Part shown: piece after piece, positions 1 through 13,105 of the stretch | Layout: each line of letters begins with the position of its first letter | Position numbering within the stretch: position 1 is the first letter of the stretch | Origin: Brachypodius melanocephalos | Lineage: Eukaryota > Chordata > Aves > Passeriformes > Pycnonotidae | Reading direction: 5' to 3' | NCBI GenBank assembly: GCA_013398615.1 | Contig: VZSR01003803.1 | Location: 5,721,392 to 5,785,391, forward strand | DNA: 64,000 bases | Position numbers and translations under genes: made by a program | Notes under the pieces: model-generated | What the model was told of the DNA's origin: nothing | Databases searched by the model: none | What the model saw: only the letters and a program-made list of their open reading frames with translations

Positions 1-3000
1 CAGGTCGATAGGAATGACTGATAACCAGTGAAAATGCTGCTAAGCAGCCCTGAGCTGCTGCTATCTGGTATGGTCTCGCTGGTCATCCCAGCTGGCCCCT
101 TCTAGAGGCTTGTGTCTGTGCTGTGGAGACACAGCTCCAGCCCACAAACATGTAGTTTGTTTCACTGATGCATATCAAAAGGCTTTGTGAATTAGGACAG
201 GATCTTGACTTGCCCCCATTTTAGAAATTAAGGAATCAAGGCAGGGGCAGGTGAATTGACTTGCTCCAGGGCCCCATAAGTACTACAGGTTGAGTGAGAT
301 CTGGGACCCAGCTGTCCTCAGATGTTTGATGAGCAGTACACTGTGCTCAGCAATTCTGCCCAAGAGGAAGAAAACACATAAGCTTGACATAGCACTGCAG
401 TGCTTAAAAAGTCACTCATGTTGGTTAGGGCACTGTGCGTGTTAATTAAACTTAAAGTTTCCCTCCTGCTCTTCCTTTCCTATAAGGGACTATTGAGAGC
501 AGCACTGAAGTACTTACATGGTATTTTTCTAAAGAAAACTGGTTCAGCTATTGACTTAGTCAAATATCACCCTTGAGCTGCAGTTTGTCCGAGTCCTGGG
601 AACTGATGCCCTCCCTGCCAAAGATGACAGGTCTCCTGGCCTCCTTATCATCAGCAGAGCTAGAGATAAAGGAATTCCATGCATGAAAGGTCACCTCAGC
701 TTAGTAACAGGGCCTCCCTCTATGGTTAATGATAAGCACTTCCAGGTGGGTTTCATTCCTTCCTTCCCATGTATCTGGCCAGGCACTCGGGGTCGTGCTT
801 TGTGCTGCTTACATTGATTACCGTGGCAATGGAGTTGACTAATTTAGATTAGATTCATAAATTCTAGCTGGCTGAATTGGATGAGGAAAAAAATCCCCAC
901 TTACCATCCTGGGTGAGTTTAGTGACCTCCAGTAGTGCTACCACACTAGCGTCTGTTAGAGAACTGTATTGGTGAGAGAAAAGAATAAAGAAGGATATTA
1001 TGGAAAAACAAATGAGAGGATGTGTTACTGCTAGGCTTCCCTTGATTTGAAGATCCAGGATGGTTAGAAATTGCTAATATATTTTCTGTAGATAACTGCT
1101 ATTGAGGTCTTTTGGACGTTGTGTTTTGTGGAAGTTTCGGATGAAAGTTTTTGGCAGAAGTAAGCATGCTTAACTTACAGGAATTCTATTTGGGAAGCAG
1201 CAATTAGGAAGAAGGCAATAGCAGAAATTAAAAGAGAGAGGACATTCTATTAATGCCTGTCTTTTTGGTAGCGAGTAGGTCAATGAGCTGAAAAGGACCC
1301 TCTACAGACTTGCAATCCTCACACAGTGAGAAAATTGAGATGGCAATATGATCAGGGGTTGGTTGCATAAAGCAAATAGTAGTCAGAGTTGCAGAAAACA
1401 TGTTTTGTTTTAATTGTTTGAAAAAAAAGGTAAAACTTGTGTCAGCCCTGCATTCCCGTGAGGAGATAGCCAAACCCATTGTTTTTGGGTTTTATGGGTG
1501 GAGGGACTAAAGCAGATTAATTGAGGCCGTGCAAGATTGTTGTATTGCACATGTGATTGCTGACCTTGGTGCGGGGCACTGTCTCTTTGTGTGTCCCATG
1601 CAAGGCCAGCAGTGCCACGGCGTGGGTGGCAGAGGGACTGTGGGACCCCCCTGCTCAGGGCTGCTGTCACAGGGGATGTGCAGGAGCTGAGGTGCCCCGA
1701 TTCAGAAAGCCATTTGCGTGATGAGCAAGTGACGACACAACTCCCCCTCCCCAATGAGCGTGAGGGTAAGAGTCCAATTATTTTGCACATAATGAGGAGG
1801 TCGCTGAAAGAAGAATTGGAGTTTGGCAAGGCAAAATGGGAATGCTCTCTTGCTTCCATTTTGCACTGGGAAGCCTCATTATTTAGTTATGTGATTATGG
1901 TTGTAGCTCTAGCTCTGGAGGTTTGAAGTTGTTGAAAGGATGATGCGATTGTCATGGTATATCTGGGGATCATGTAAGGTAGAGTAGGAAGGAGGATGTG
2001 ACCATGTAACAGCCTTGTTTGGAAACATCTAGGGATGTGGAGGAGTAATTATGGGTCAGAATATGGACATGTGAATACAAAACAAAATCAAATCTATTAG
2101 TATTAACTGTTACTTATTTTAATTATTTTAAGGAAAGAAAATGTCAAACCTTTTCAAAGTCTTTATACAGACTGATGTTTATTGAAAGAGGGATTCAAAA
2201 GATGATATTTTGATCTAGGAAACTTGAAACAACTGGAAGAACTGAACTGGGGTGCTGGTGCAGTGACAGCAATGGGTGGGATATGCATTGGTACTGGTAA
2301 GCCAGGAATACTCTGAGGCTGACTGGTGGGTACAAAGCTCCAGCAGGAGACCTGTCAGCATCCCGAGAAGCCAAATCTGCTGCTTCCGTGAAAAATATGG
2401 TGAGAAATCATGATTGAGTCATTGTTCAAAAAATGCTTTAAAACCTCTAAATTTCTACTTATGTTTGGTTGCTTTGGCTTTGACAGAAAAGTTTTTTCAC
2501 CCAAATAGACTTGTTTAGGAACACTTTTAAAATCAAAAGTGTTTTTCTCCCATTTGCCATCTCTTTCATTTTTTTCCCATTGTTTAGGCTGCAAGGTGGA
2601 AAAGAACAAGACATGGTTGTTGCACCTTGAAACCCGCATTCTGCAAACAGTTTAAAAAAAAACTTCCATAAACTTGAATGAGATGCTTTAATAAAAAATA
2701 AGTGTGTGCCTGCACAGAATTAAAAAGCATCCGCATCTAATTTTTCTCTTTTTATTTTTGTATAAATTTACTTAACACGTAGGGAGGCAGCGAGCTGTGT
2801 ACCTGTTTAGTTATCACATTAATGAAGCTCTAGGTTGAAAGAAGATGAAGTTATTAAAATGAAGTGCTTCATGGGATTGATTTCTCTAGACGCTAACAAG
2901 GCAGAATTTGAGTGGAGATGACAACAAAGTAATGTCTCTGACGGCTAACATGCCAAATTAAAGAAAATGTAAATAAATTAACTGACTCATCCTGTTGCTT

Positions 3001-4300
3001 TGCAGGCTAAGGAAGTTATACTGACAATTTCTGGAGTCTTCTAGAGGTTTGTAAAACTAGTGATGCAGTACTAAAGGCATATGAGATATTAAAATAATTT
3101 TTTGGTATATAACAGGTTTATATTTTGGAGTGGGGAGTTTCTGAGAAGACATGATCCTTTATTTAATGCACAGCTGTATGGTGGAATCAGTTGCAGGAGT
3201 AATGAAAGTCAAACCTGCCAAATGACTGGGACAAAAAGTCCAGTCTTTTCAAAGTATTGAATAAATCCATAGAGGGGTTTAGGATACATTATTAAAAGAT
3301 AAAAAATAAAGAAATTGGAGGTGTGAATGTGGCTCTCTTGCCTCCAGAGGGAGGTGGAAGGCTCTCTCTACCGTAGGGTCTTGTTTCTGCAGCCCATCCT
3401 ACAATGAATTTTGGAAAAGCCTCATTGCACAGCTGTCTCTCAGAGTAAACTTGGTATTTTGGAGTGTCATATTTATGTATCTCAGTGTCTTTGGAAGTGT
3501 CACAATGAATTTACAATAAAAGGGAAGTGCCTTTTCCTTCTCTGCTCTGTACCCCTCTTCACTGGTGCTTTGTCCTCAGCCTGGGGTAGTACCATCCGAA
3601 TGAAACGTCCCTCCTCTGACGTGGCATGAGCTTCTTTAGGTGTGGCACTCCTGCATCAGGTTGTTGGGTTTTCCCTGTTGTAAGCATGGAATTCTGTTTT
3701 TGCAGAACTATGGATTTCATGTGTGCAAATACAAGTGAAAAACTGGCCTAATAAAATCTCTAGTATGAGATGTCTGAGAGAAGTTTTAGCTTTGCTATAA
3801 AATCAAAGCCTAAAACTGAAAGGGAGAAACACTTGGCATGTTCATGAAAGCTAAGCATGTGAAACTGGAGTGTGTGATATCGCTGGTTTTGTAGCACAGC
3901 TCCAGAACTGTGTTTCGCTTCAGGAGGAGTCAACCCAATAGATAAAAATCATTATATTGCATGGTTTGCTGTGGATTTTATTTTGGTGAAGTATGGCTAT
4001 TTCTAATGCAAGTCCAGGTTGCAGTTAGGCTGCGGTATTCCTTCCTGTGATCATTGCATGGTTTTGCCTCTCATAGCTTTAGCAGGTCAGTGGTCGAAGA
4101 GAATCTGGAATGTGTTTTTGTTGCTTTTTTCTCTCTTGCTTTTTTTACAGTAAAGGTATAACCTGTAATTTGTGATTTTATTCAGTCATCTTTGAAATTA
4201 ATTTTGCAAGAATTTTTTAAGAGCTTGAAGATTTTCCTCTTTGCCTATTTTATAAGTGACATGAAAAACCAGATCGCTTCTGCCTCTTAAAAATTTCTGT
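1..4300. other. Gene-free stretch, no recognised repeat
   Basis: I see no coding region, RNA gene or recognisable interspersed repeat here. The open frames are short and mutually overlapping; one at 1410-1859 (-) is countered by an equally long one at 1591-1926 (+), which is what non-coding DNA of this composition gives. The sequence is ordinary mixed-composition vertebrate DNA, slightly richer in G around 1.57-1.76 kb. It is most likely intergenic or intronic. Confidence 0.6.
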
Positions 4301-4309
4301 TGGATTTTC

Positions 4310-4395
4310 TTTATTTGAATTTTCTGATTGATTTATTTATTCTTTATTTCTTGTTTATTTAGTTATTTAGATTTTCAGATTTTTTTTTGTTTGCA
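4310..4395 (+). repeat. T-rich / TTTA-type low-complexity tract
   Basis: The stretch consists almost entirely of T and A on the plus strand, with repeated TTTA/TTTATT units and a short T run near 4381-4388. It is simple low-complexity sequence. It could be the eroded remnant of an A-rich retroposon tail read on the opposite strand, but no retroposon body is recognisable next to it. Confidence 0.5.
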
Positions 4396-7300
4396 TTCTC
4401 TGCTGCAGTATCTTCAATCTGATATATCTGGCCTAAGTTTTTGAGGAGGCAGGGAGGTGACTTTTGGGACCTTTTTTCCTGTTTCTATGGTGGCCTCAGA
4501 TTAGTACAATTTTTTATTACTTTCTGAAAATAGAAATATAGAGAGATAATACACCTATGGAGAAGTAATATCCGTCTGTAAGGAGATGACTAGGGAAAAT
4601 ATGCAGAAATAGAATATGCATTAGTTTACATTTCATTCTGTATTTTGAGCTTTAAGAAGTGATAGGGCGAGCTGTTGTTGCAGGCTGCTGGCTAATATGA
4701 TGTTTTTAAGGTCTGCTTTCCATTGCAGTCAGGGAGTCTTGCTCCACATTCAAGTTGCTAATTCTTGACACACAGGATATTTTCCTTCTCATTAAAATGT
4801 ATTTATTTATTTTGCAGTGAGAATATCTTGCTTAAGATGCTTCTTTTGATCTTTGGTAATGTCACAGACTCAGTAAGACTGCTGGCATAAAGTAGTGTTT
4901 ATCTCATTTCACTTCTACATCCCCTGTTAATTGGACCTGAGTAATATAACCCCATTGTAATAACTGTTTTAGTTTGCCAAGTCTCAATATGATGTCCAAA
5001 AAGATGCAGGTAATATTAGTGCTTGGAAATTGCTCCCTGTCTCTAATTGGAAGGCTTCTCCATGTGTTTCTGTGATTTTATTTGCATTTACTGGGTTTTA
5101 GGCCTTTTCAGAAATATGGGGATGGGGAGAACGTATAGCGAGAAGTACGAAGTTTTTGCAAAAACAATTTTTTTTTTAGCTTGAATTTGTAATATCACTT
5201 AGGTTTCTAGGGCAACAACTTAATGTAATGCAGATCAGCAGCTGAAATACTTCTCCTAGCAGCTGGAGAGTGAAGTTAGCAGGACCCACGGTCTGTTCTG
5301 CAGCTGATACTGGGGGCTTTGTAGCTGGTGGGGATTGTCCCTGAGCTGCCCTTCATAGCTGGTGTCACTCTGGGGAGCAGCAAGCAGCACTGAGTGATAC
5401 AGGAGCTATCCTCGAGAGATAGGATGCTGCAAGTTCAGGGAAGTGAATAAAATCAAATTTCTTATACCTCCGGCTCAGGAGGAGCTTTGAGAGGAGGGAG
5501 GAGGTGACAAAGTGAGCTTTCTCCAGAAACTTGGATTGCGGAGGAATGTGAAACTTCACAGTTTTCTCCCATCTTGCTCTTGAAAGTTAACACAAGAGAT
5601 AGGAGTGGGAGACAGTTTTCTGACAGGAATCCCAGATTCTTCATCCCCAGAAGCTGAGATGGTGACAAGAAGCTGGGTACTCAGCAGAGAGTTAGCCGCA
5701 AATTTTGTTGACTGAGTTAAATCCTCCAGCAAGCAGGTGTCGGGTAAATGTTTTGATTCCTTGCAGTATATATTTGCATATTTGAAGATTTCTGGTACTT
5801 ATGATTCATTTTAGTTTGCCCAAATTTTAAAAAGAGCAAACTGGAAAGGCCCTTAATTTTTATGGGATCACTCTGTAAGCGTTTTGAGATGTATGCCCTG
5901 AGCTGGGCACGCTAAGAGGGTGATGTACATGCAGATCCTAACCATTGGCATCTTATGGATAGCTGTAGTCACACCTCAGACTGTGTGGAGTGTCTTTAAC
6001 TCTCACTGTCTCATTATCTCCAGCCCTGAAACTGTTTTCTACCAACACCTCTGCTGGGTCCCTCTTGCCCTCCCCAGCATGAGTGTGGCATTGTGTCCTG
6101 CTTCTTGACCAGGGTGGGTGGGTGTTGGTGTCAGGGGTCAGGCTGTAGCAGCAAGCAGCTCTGGCCCTTACAGAAAGTCCTATGAAGTGTTTTAGAGCAC
6201 TAATGGAAATTTCGTGAGGCTTCATCCGTAGTGACGTTTTGTTTATACAGGTTTATTTTCTTCATGCAGATATGCTGGGGGGTTGGAGGAAGAGAAGACG
6301 TGCTGAGAGAGTAATGCTTGATGCCTTGAAGCATTTTTTCCTTGATAAAAAAGCGTTTTCTGTAAATTTTTTGGGTTTGTCACTTGTCATTTGCTGAGAT
6401 TATGAAGGGTGGTAACATGCTTTGTGTAACCTTCTTACGTGTATTTTTGTCTGGTACATTAATAGCTTCATTAATATGTGAGGAAAAACAAGTTTCAACT
6501 TACTAGCTGCTGATCAGAACGTGAAGGTGGTATTTTTTCCTAAAAACTGTAATTCAAGGTTATGAATGTACAAAAATAGCTTTAGGCTACAACAAATACT
6601 TTCTTCAGCAGGTCTAGCTCATTTTATTGACATATTGTTTTGTAAACTGTGGGTGACTTGCATTGTTCTCAACCAAAATAACTTGCATCAATCAACATAA
6701 GAGGGTAATTAATTTACATATTTTCATTGTGGAAATGATCCAGACATTTTTACTCTACAGTGCTAGACTTGGGAGAGGAAAACTGAAATAACATTTTGGG
6801 TTTGTAGTTTGTTTTTAAGTTATTCTTCATTTCTGATTGTGCTGCAGAAACCCTTGTGACAGTCTTAAATTTGAATTTGGCATAGCATTGAATGAAAATA
6901 AAGCAAGACCTATTTCATCACTGTGTGGTACATCAGTAGAGCCTTAATGAGATGAGGAGAGGGCAGCTATTGCATGCCATAGCAAGGTATAGTCTAAAAC
7001 ACTTGCTAAGAACAAATGCAAGAGTTAACTATTTCCTTTCTCTATGAGAAGCTGAAGCTAGCAGAGGAGACTGTGAAAGAGAGAGCGTCTGATTAATTTT
7101 TTCAGGGCGTGCCTGGCAGCTCTCCACATGCCACAGGTGAAAGAAAATGTGCAGCATATTGTCTTTGAATAGGCAAGGGCTGGCTCCTGCTTTTATGAGG
7201 CAGCAAAAGGTTTTAGAACTGACTGACCTTCTCTAGTCCATTGGTGAAGTGTAGTTAAGACACTGATTTCTGAATCCGGTAAGATACAGAGAGTGGAGTA

Positions 7301-8708
7301 GTTACTGCTTTGCGTGGATTGGCAGGAAGCAACTTTTGGGGGAGTGTGAACTTGTGTCTCTAGTTTGCCTCTTCTCCTCTGCACCCTGACTATTCTGTCT
7401 GCTTGGTTAATAATAGCTGCTTTTTTTTTTTTTTCTTTTTTTTTCCTCTCCCCTAACCTCAATAGAGTGATGGAGCAATGAGCCAAGAAGCTCAAAGTCT
7501 CCATGTAAAGAGGTACCACACACAGGCTATTCAGTAAATCCAGTTTACCTATAGTGTCCTCAAGAATAAATTCTTACAGTATTAAACCTGAGATGAGCCA
7601 ATGCAAAAGTCTTCATGTTATGTTACACATTCTCTGTTACAGTGCCTGGTCTGTTACTAATACTGCCATTGTGACCTTAATTCCTCACTTTAGGCACCAC
7701 TTGATGGGGTAGATAGCACCGGAGGTGAGAAGGCTTCTCCTTAAGGCAGGGCATCACTGAGATTTGCCTGACATCAGCTAAGGATATCTTAGGGGGAAAA
7801 AACCAACCAAACAAACCACTTCTGTTTCTTGCTGTTTGTATTCTTTAAACATGATTCCTGATAGGGTTTTTTTTGAGAAATTGCTCATGAACAGAGAGCA
7901 TATAAACTGATGGTATGGGCATTTCTAGAGGTCAGTGTTGCATAACTGGTGCCAATTTTTGATATTGTTCTGTGAGAGAGATGGCTGCTGTGATTAAACT
8001 ATTGCTGCTGTAGAGATGAGGACTGGGATCAGATTTTCTGTGTTCAAGTTCTAGTACTGAGATGAGGTGCACAGCAGTACTGCTCGTACTGACCAAGCAT
8101 AAGCAGCTTCTCCATGACCACTGCTGGGAAGCGGCAGGTTGGCCCATCTCTCTGGTAACATCCCTAACTTCAGAATATGTTCTCCCTCCTGTCTCACTCC
8201 TGTGCCCACACAGAAAAGCCCTCCTTGCTTGCAGTGGTGTTTTTAAGCTGGCTCTGCTGGTGATGGCTCAGCACCCATGTTCTGCTTTCACTCAAGCTGG
8301 TAACCCTCCTGCTTTTCATGGAGTACCAGTAAGCTCTCCAGAGCTTTCCTGCATTTTCCCCTGGATACATGAAAGAGTGAATGAATTTCCTAGTTTGCTG
8401 GCAAAGAATTGGAGAAGTGTTTGACCTAGCAGTGAAAAAGTCTTCATGACTCTTCACTCAGGGACCTGAAAGGCAAAGGAAACTACAAAAAGTTATCTAG
8501 ACATATGGTCATTGTGAATGTTGGCAACTTGACAGGACCAGGTTAGTCTCAGGTGCTCTTACCTGTGCTAACTCTGCTGGGGAGTGTCAAGATGATGGGA
8601 GAAATGCAGTTAGGCTTTCAGTAACTTGCAAAGGTTGGAGTCAGACTTTACTCTGTAACAGTCCAGATGTATTCTGCTTTCCTTCCTTTCCATAAAATCA
8701 GATGGATC
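4396..8708. other. Gene-free stretch
   Basis: No gene or interspersed repeat is recognisable. A poly-T tract with a few interruptions lies at about 7421-7446. The part around 6.64-6.76 kb is AT-rich and contains TAATTAATTTA-like homeodomain cores, which is compatible with a regulatory element but does not prove one. The region is otherwise unremarkable. Confidence 0.55.
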
Positions 8709-8734
8709 GCAATTCAGATGTGCAATTCAGATGT
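8709..8734 (+). repeat. 13-bp perfect tandem duplication
   Basis: The 13-mer GCAATTCAGATGT occurs twice, head to tail, at 8709-8721 and 8722-8734. Two perfect adjacent copies point to a recent small slippage or patch duplication. No function is implied. Confidence 0.85.
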
Positions 8735-9603
8735 GATTTTTGATTCAAGCCCATTTTCTCAGCCTGCTTACTTTGAATGAAGTGGTGCAGGGGCTTGAAC
8801 TTGGGCTGTCCTTATACCGGGTCAGTACATTTGTCTTTGCTCTCTGCTTAATTGATGTGATCTGCAAGCAAAAGAGAATTGGTGAGCTAATCTAGTGAAA
8901 GCCTGTTCTGAGAGCTTCAGTTTTTAATCTCTTCCTGGAAGACAAGTGATGGGTGCAGTAGATGATGCCAAATACAGGGACCCAAACAGTACTCCCACAC
9001 TGGCAGAGAGCACGTTATCCCATCCTTGCTCTTTGTAATGACTTTATGCATTATGAAAATTCATGAGGATTTTATTTTCCTTTGGGTTAAGGAATTATCT
9101 GATCAGCTGTCTGTCATTCTGAGAGTGTCTGGATGCTGACAGTGTCTGGATGCAGTCTGTATTCCCCTTCCATCTCAAGTCTTTTTAAAAGCTTCTGACT
9201 GGTATCCATTGTCCTGGCAGCATTGATGGGCTCTTTTTGGAGGGCACGCAAATGTCTGAGGCCCAAAGCCAACTGGTGCAATGCTCAATGAGCACTTGCA
9301 ATGCTTAAATAGGCATGAAGGCTGGAGTTGTGTTGCCTAAACAGAGATATCTGCTGCCATGTTAGGAGCTTCAGGGTAGCACATCGTTGTTGGTTCAAAA
9401 GGGCATGGATCTCAGAGCTTCCAAGATGCCTCTCGGGTGCCACCATGCCCCAGTGACTGGGCAGATGAAACTCTTGCAGGCTTCTGTTAATTAAGTGATA
9501 ACCTGCTGTGTGAGAGGGATAAGCAGTATGATGCTTCAGCAATTTTTATACTTTTCCTGGTAAAACAGCAATTTATGTTTGTGCTAGTTAAATATATGAT
9601 AGT
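8735..9603. other. Gene-free stretch
   Basis: No gene is seen. A short direct repeat (AGTGTCTGGATGC) occurs at about 9124 and 9140. The 85-residue minus-strand frame at 9285-9542 has no recognisable protein features. Confidence 0.5.
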
Positions 9604-9763
9604 CATAGAATGGCTTGGGTTGGGAGGGACATCTGATTCCAACCTCCCCCTGCCATGGGTGAGGACACTTTCTACCAGACTGGGGTGCCCAGAGCCCCAT
9701 CCAGGCTGGCCTTGAACACTTCGAAGGATGGGACATCCAGAACTTGCCTGAGCAACCTATCCA
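9604..9763 (-). mobile_element. CR1 LINE 3'-end fragment
   Basis: The stretch begins with CATAGAAT and runs into the 'gggttgggaggga...tccaacc...cccctgccatggg' pattern, then 'ccatccaggctggccttgaacacttc'-like sequence. This is the reverse complement of the 3' end of avian CR1 retrotransposons, so the element lies on the minus strand with its 3' terminus at 9604. Only about 160 bp remain. The severe 5' truncation is typical of CR1 copies. It carries no coding capacity. Confidence 0.9.
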
Positions 9764-10588
9764 ATATTAGCAATATCCTTTTTTAAGGAAGGTGGAATAT
9801 TGGGGTTTTTAAAGAGGAAGTGCAGTAAAGACAAGTTAAAGGTTGCAATGTATTAAAACAAATTATTGTGATAAATTTCATTGGGATGTGCTTGTATGTA
9901 GCTTTTCAGTAGTATACATCATAGCAAGACAGGGGGTTGGCATTACACTGGCATTAGGCATGCATTGACAGGTTCCACTATTTTAATTTGCTTCACTGTC
10001 ATGTCTTATCAAACTCTTATCTCTCCTCTCATGCTATCTGGTGCATTTAATAACTGGATATTGTTAAAGTAAATCTCAGGAAAGGGAAGGTGAAAAAAAC
10101 AAATGAAAGGAGCTCAAAAACTAAATAAAGGGAGAATCCAGCTTTCCCTAGGGTTTGGGGTTTTTTTGTTGTTTTTTTTTTCTTTCCACCTTTGGAAGAC
10201 TATTAAAAAACCCCATCCACCTTAATCTGGCACTATAGTAGGCATTTTGCATCTGGCCCCATGACAATCCATTTCTAAACAGCATATGCAAATAAATACA
10301 AATACTGACTTGAATTCTTTAACTGTCTAGGATTCCCAGAGTGAAGCTAAGCCTGTATTTTTTTTTTTTTTCTGTTTTGTTCAACTGCACAAAACTCCTT
10401 CAGCTCACAGGATATACCTGTTTTCACCCTTCCTGATTGGGAAGGTGTGTTCTTTTAAATACCATTTCAAAACATTTCTAAGCAAAACTATGGGTCTTTC
10501 CTGGGATCTGTGCTTTTTTCCTCCACATTTATAAGTATCTTTATAGACAAAAAGTACTGTAGTATTTAAAACCAGTTTCAAAGTTAAT
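9764..10588. other. Gene-free stretch
   Basis: No gene is seen. The stretch contains T runs at about 10163-10183 and 10358-10372 and otherwise mixed AT-rich sequence. Confidence 0.5.
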
Positions 10589-10638
10589 GGCTGAGCATAA
10601 TGACCTTAGAAGTCTCTTCCAATCTAAATGATTCTCTG
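10588..10638 (+). mobile_element. CR1 LINE 3'-terminal stub
   Basis: About 50 bp read 'ggctgagcataatgacctta', then 'agtctcttccaatctaaatg', then ATTCTCTG. This matches the last bases of CR1 elements in plus orientation, where a 'gatcttagaggtctcttccaacc' type stretch runs into the terminal octamer. The copy is short and diverged, so the call rests on pattern recognition of the terminal segment only. Confidence 0.6.
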
Positions 10639-13078
10639 CTTTTATTATTTTTGGGGATTCAGTTATTGATGGGATTACATGTGGTGTGTAGGGTTTTTGG
10701 GAATGAAAGCAGTAGCTGTCACTGCCATGGAAAAGGAGGAGAAGCAGGAGAACCTCATGGGGTGACTCCCAGTTGCAGCATTGACCAAATTCCTGACCAG
10801 TTTGGTTACTACAGCAGTATTCCTCGGATGCCTAATGCAGAAGGGGATGTTACTGCCATTCCCAGTCCTCAGAGAGGAATTGTGCTTCCCTTGAATTCTC
10901 CTTGGCTTCAGTCATTCATCTGACCCTGAAGGGCTGTTGTGACAAGTTCCTTCATGTGCAAGGGCAACATGAAGCTGGCTGGGTTTCAGCAAACACTGGT
11001 GCTGAGTGGTGCTTGTGTTGTGTATATAAAGTTGCAGAACACTTTCAGGACAAATAGTCCACGGCAAAGCTGTTTTAATGAGCTGGAATGCCAGTTGTAG
11101 CATATCCTACCCAATCTGGCAGTGTTCTACTGAGCTGACATACCTTCTTTGTTCTTAAAATAGCACCCACTGATTCAGATTTTAATTGCAGATATTACAG
11201 CTGTCAAAGAGAAGGAGAGGTGACCAGATGATTGTGTTGATAGTATAAATGGAAGCTGGGGATATGTTGAATTCCAGCCTTCAGATATTCCTTCATTTAA
11301 GATATGCCTGTGTGCTGCAGTGATTACATGGGACAGAGGTTCTCTCTCATGTTAAGGTGAACCTGAAGTGCCCTGTGCCTCATTATATCCACCATGCTGA
11401 CTAAACTAGTCTGACAAACAAGCATGTAGGGCTACAAAGATTTCAGCACTAGTAATGGTAACAAATAGGCATAGATATTAAATATCTTGGTTAAAGCCTG
11501 AATCTTGATAAATGCAGATGGAATTTTCTAACATGCTGAGAGACTGTGATTCAGGAATTCATTTAAAACAAAACAATAACTAAGGAGGTGAATAAAATAA
11601 AAGGATTTTACATTTTGGGCACCAGACTGCATGTTTGTATTGCCCATCAGTCAGCACTGGTCAGGGGGTGAGAACTTTGAGTGAGTGAACTGAATCTTTT
11701 CAGCACAAACACATCAAGAGTGATTTTCAACTGAGCAGGCCGCCATGTTGCTGTTTTACTTCATTAAAAATCAAATTCTCTTAAATTTTGCCAGTTAATG
11801 GATCACCTTATGGAAAGATGCACGATAGGTTGGCTTTGGTTTGTGTTTCTGCATTTCTGGTGCTGAGGATGGATTTTTAGCTGGATGGAGAGGTGCCTGG
11901 TAGGTTCCTCAGACGGTGGAAAAACATCATGAGTGTAGGAAGAGACCATCCATCTTAGGTGATAACGGACATGGGGAGGAGGGAAGAAAATAGCAAAAAC
12001 CTCCAGACTGAGTCTGCAGCTCAGTGCAGTGCTGACTGCACAAACTGACACTGTGATTCTATCTTTGAGCTTTTCACTGTTCTGGGCAAGAGTAGGAAAT
12101 CATCCCTCAGCAGGGAGAGGGAGCAAGGGCTTCTGCCAGCCTTGGGGTATTTCTGCAGGGAATCTGGGAGAATTATGCGTGGGTGGGTAGCACACCTTGG
12201 CAATCTTTCAGGGTTCACAATTGTCCCGGTGTTCCTGTTATATGAAGGTTTCCATTACATCTCTTATGCTTAGTGTTAATCACCATTAGCTACACAGTCA
12301 CACAATGAAAGATCAAGTGAGGGGCTGACACTTGCTGCACCTAGCAGATCCGGTCCTTACAAAAGGTACAGGATGTAAGGATGTATTAAAGAAAGTAAAG
12401 ATGCATAGGACTTTCTTACTCATTCCTGTTGAGAAAGGTAATATCATTGACGGCTTTTGAAGGTTTAATTATGCCTTTGCAGCATTCTGATGTGCCTGAA
12501 GGGATTTTGCTTAAACTTATCAACAACAACAAAAGTAAGGTACAAGATGGAGAATGTGATTTTGTTTGTGTGTTTTGCTTGAAGTACTGAAGATGGAGGG
12601 GCAGATAGTTGCTTCAGGAGAACTAAAACCTTTTTCTTTTACTCTGATGCATATTGCTTTGTAAACACAGTAATAAAATCAATTTGAAATTATTTTTTCT
12701 TCCCCCGTATGTGTGACGGGGACATTCTGCTCCAAAGATACTGGCCTAAGTGCATCACTACATTAATTGCATAACTAAAGAAAATATTGGTCATGGACAC
12801 TGCACTGTGTGAGGGGAGAGATGTGTGAGTCCTCTGGGTGCCTTGTGATGCTTGTCCTGGTGGCAGGATATTTAACTCCTACTTCGTTTTGTTCCTTTGC
12901 ACTTGGTTGAAAAGAGAGGAGAAACAAGATGAGCTTTCCTCTCTAAAATATTGATTGTCTTATTAAAAGTCTTTCAAAAGTGGAAAGCAAAATTGTTTTA
13001 AGGTTACAAGAGCCATTTGACCTGCCTTGCAGCCTCACTCAGGAGTGAAGAACAGCCGAAGGTGCTGGTATACTGGTA
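10639..13078. other. Gene-free stretch
   Basis: No gene or interspersed repeat is recognised. The 107-residue plus frame at 10600-10923 starts inside the CR1 stub and has no recognisable domain. A Gly- and Cys-rich patch in it looks like chance. Confidence 0.5.
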
Positions 13079-13105
13079 GCAATAATTATCACGGCAATAA
13101 TTATC
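13079..13105 (+). repeat. Spaced direct repeat of a homeodomain-type core
   Basis: GCAATAATTATC occurs at 13079-13090 and again at 13094-13105, a 15-bp period with the spacer ACG. Each copy contains TAATTA, the core of many homeodomain binding sites. A chance tandem duplication is the default explanation; a paired binding site is possible. Confidence 0.7.
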
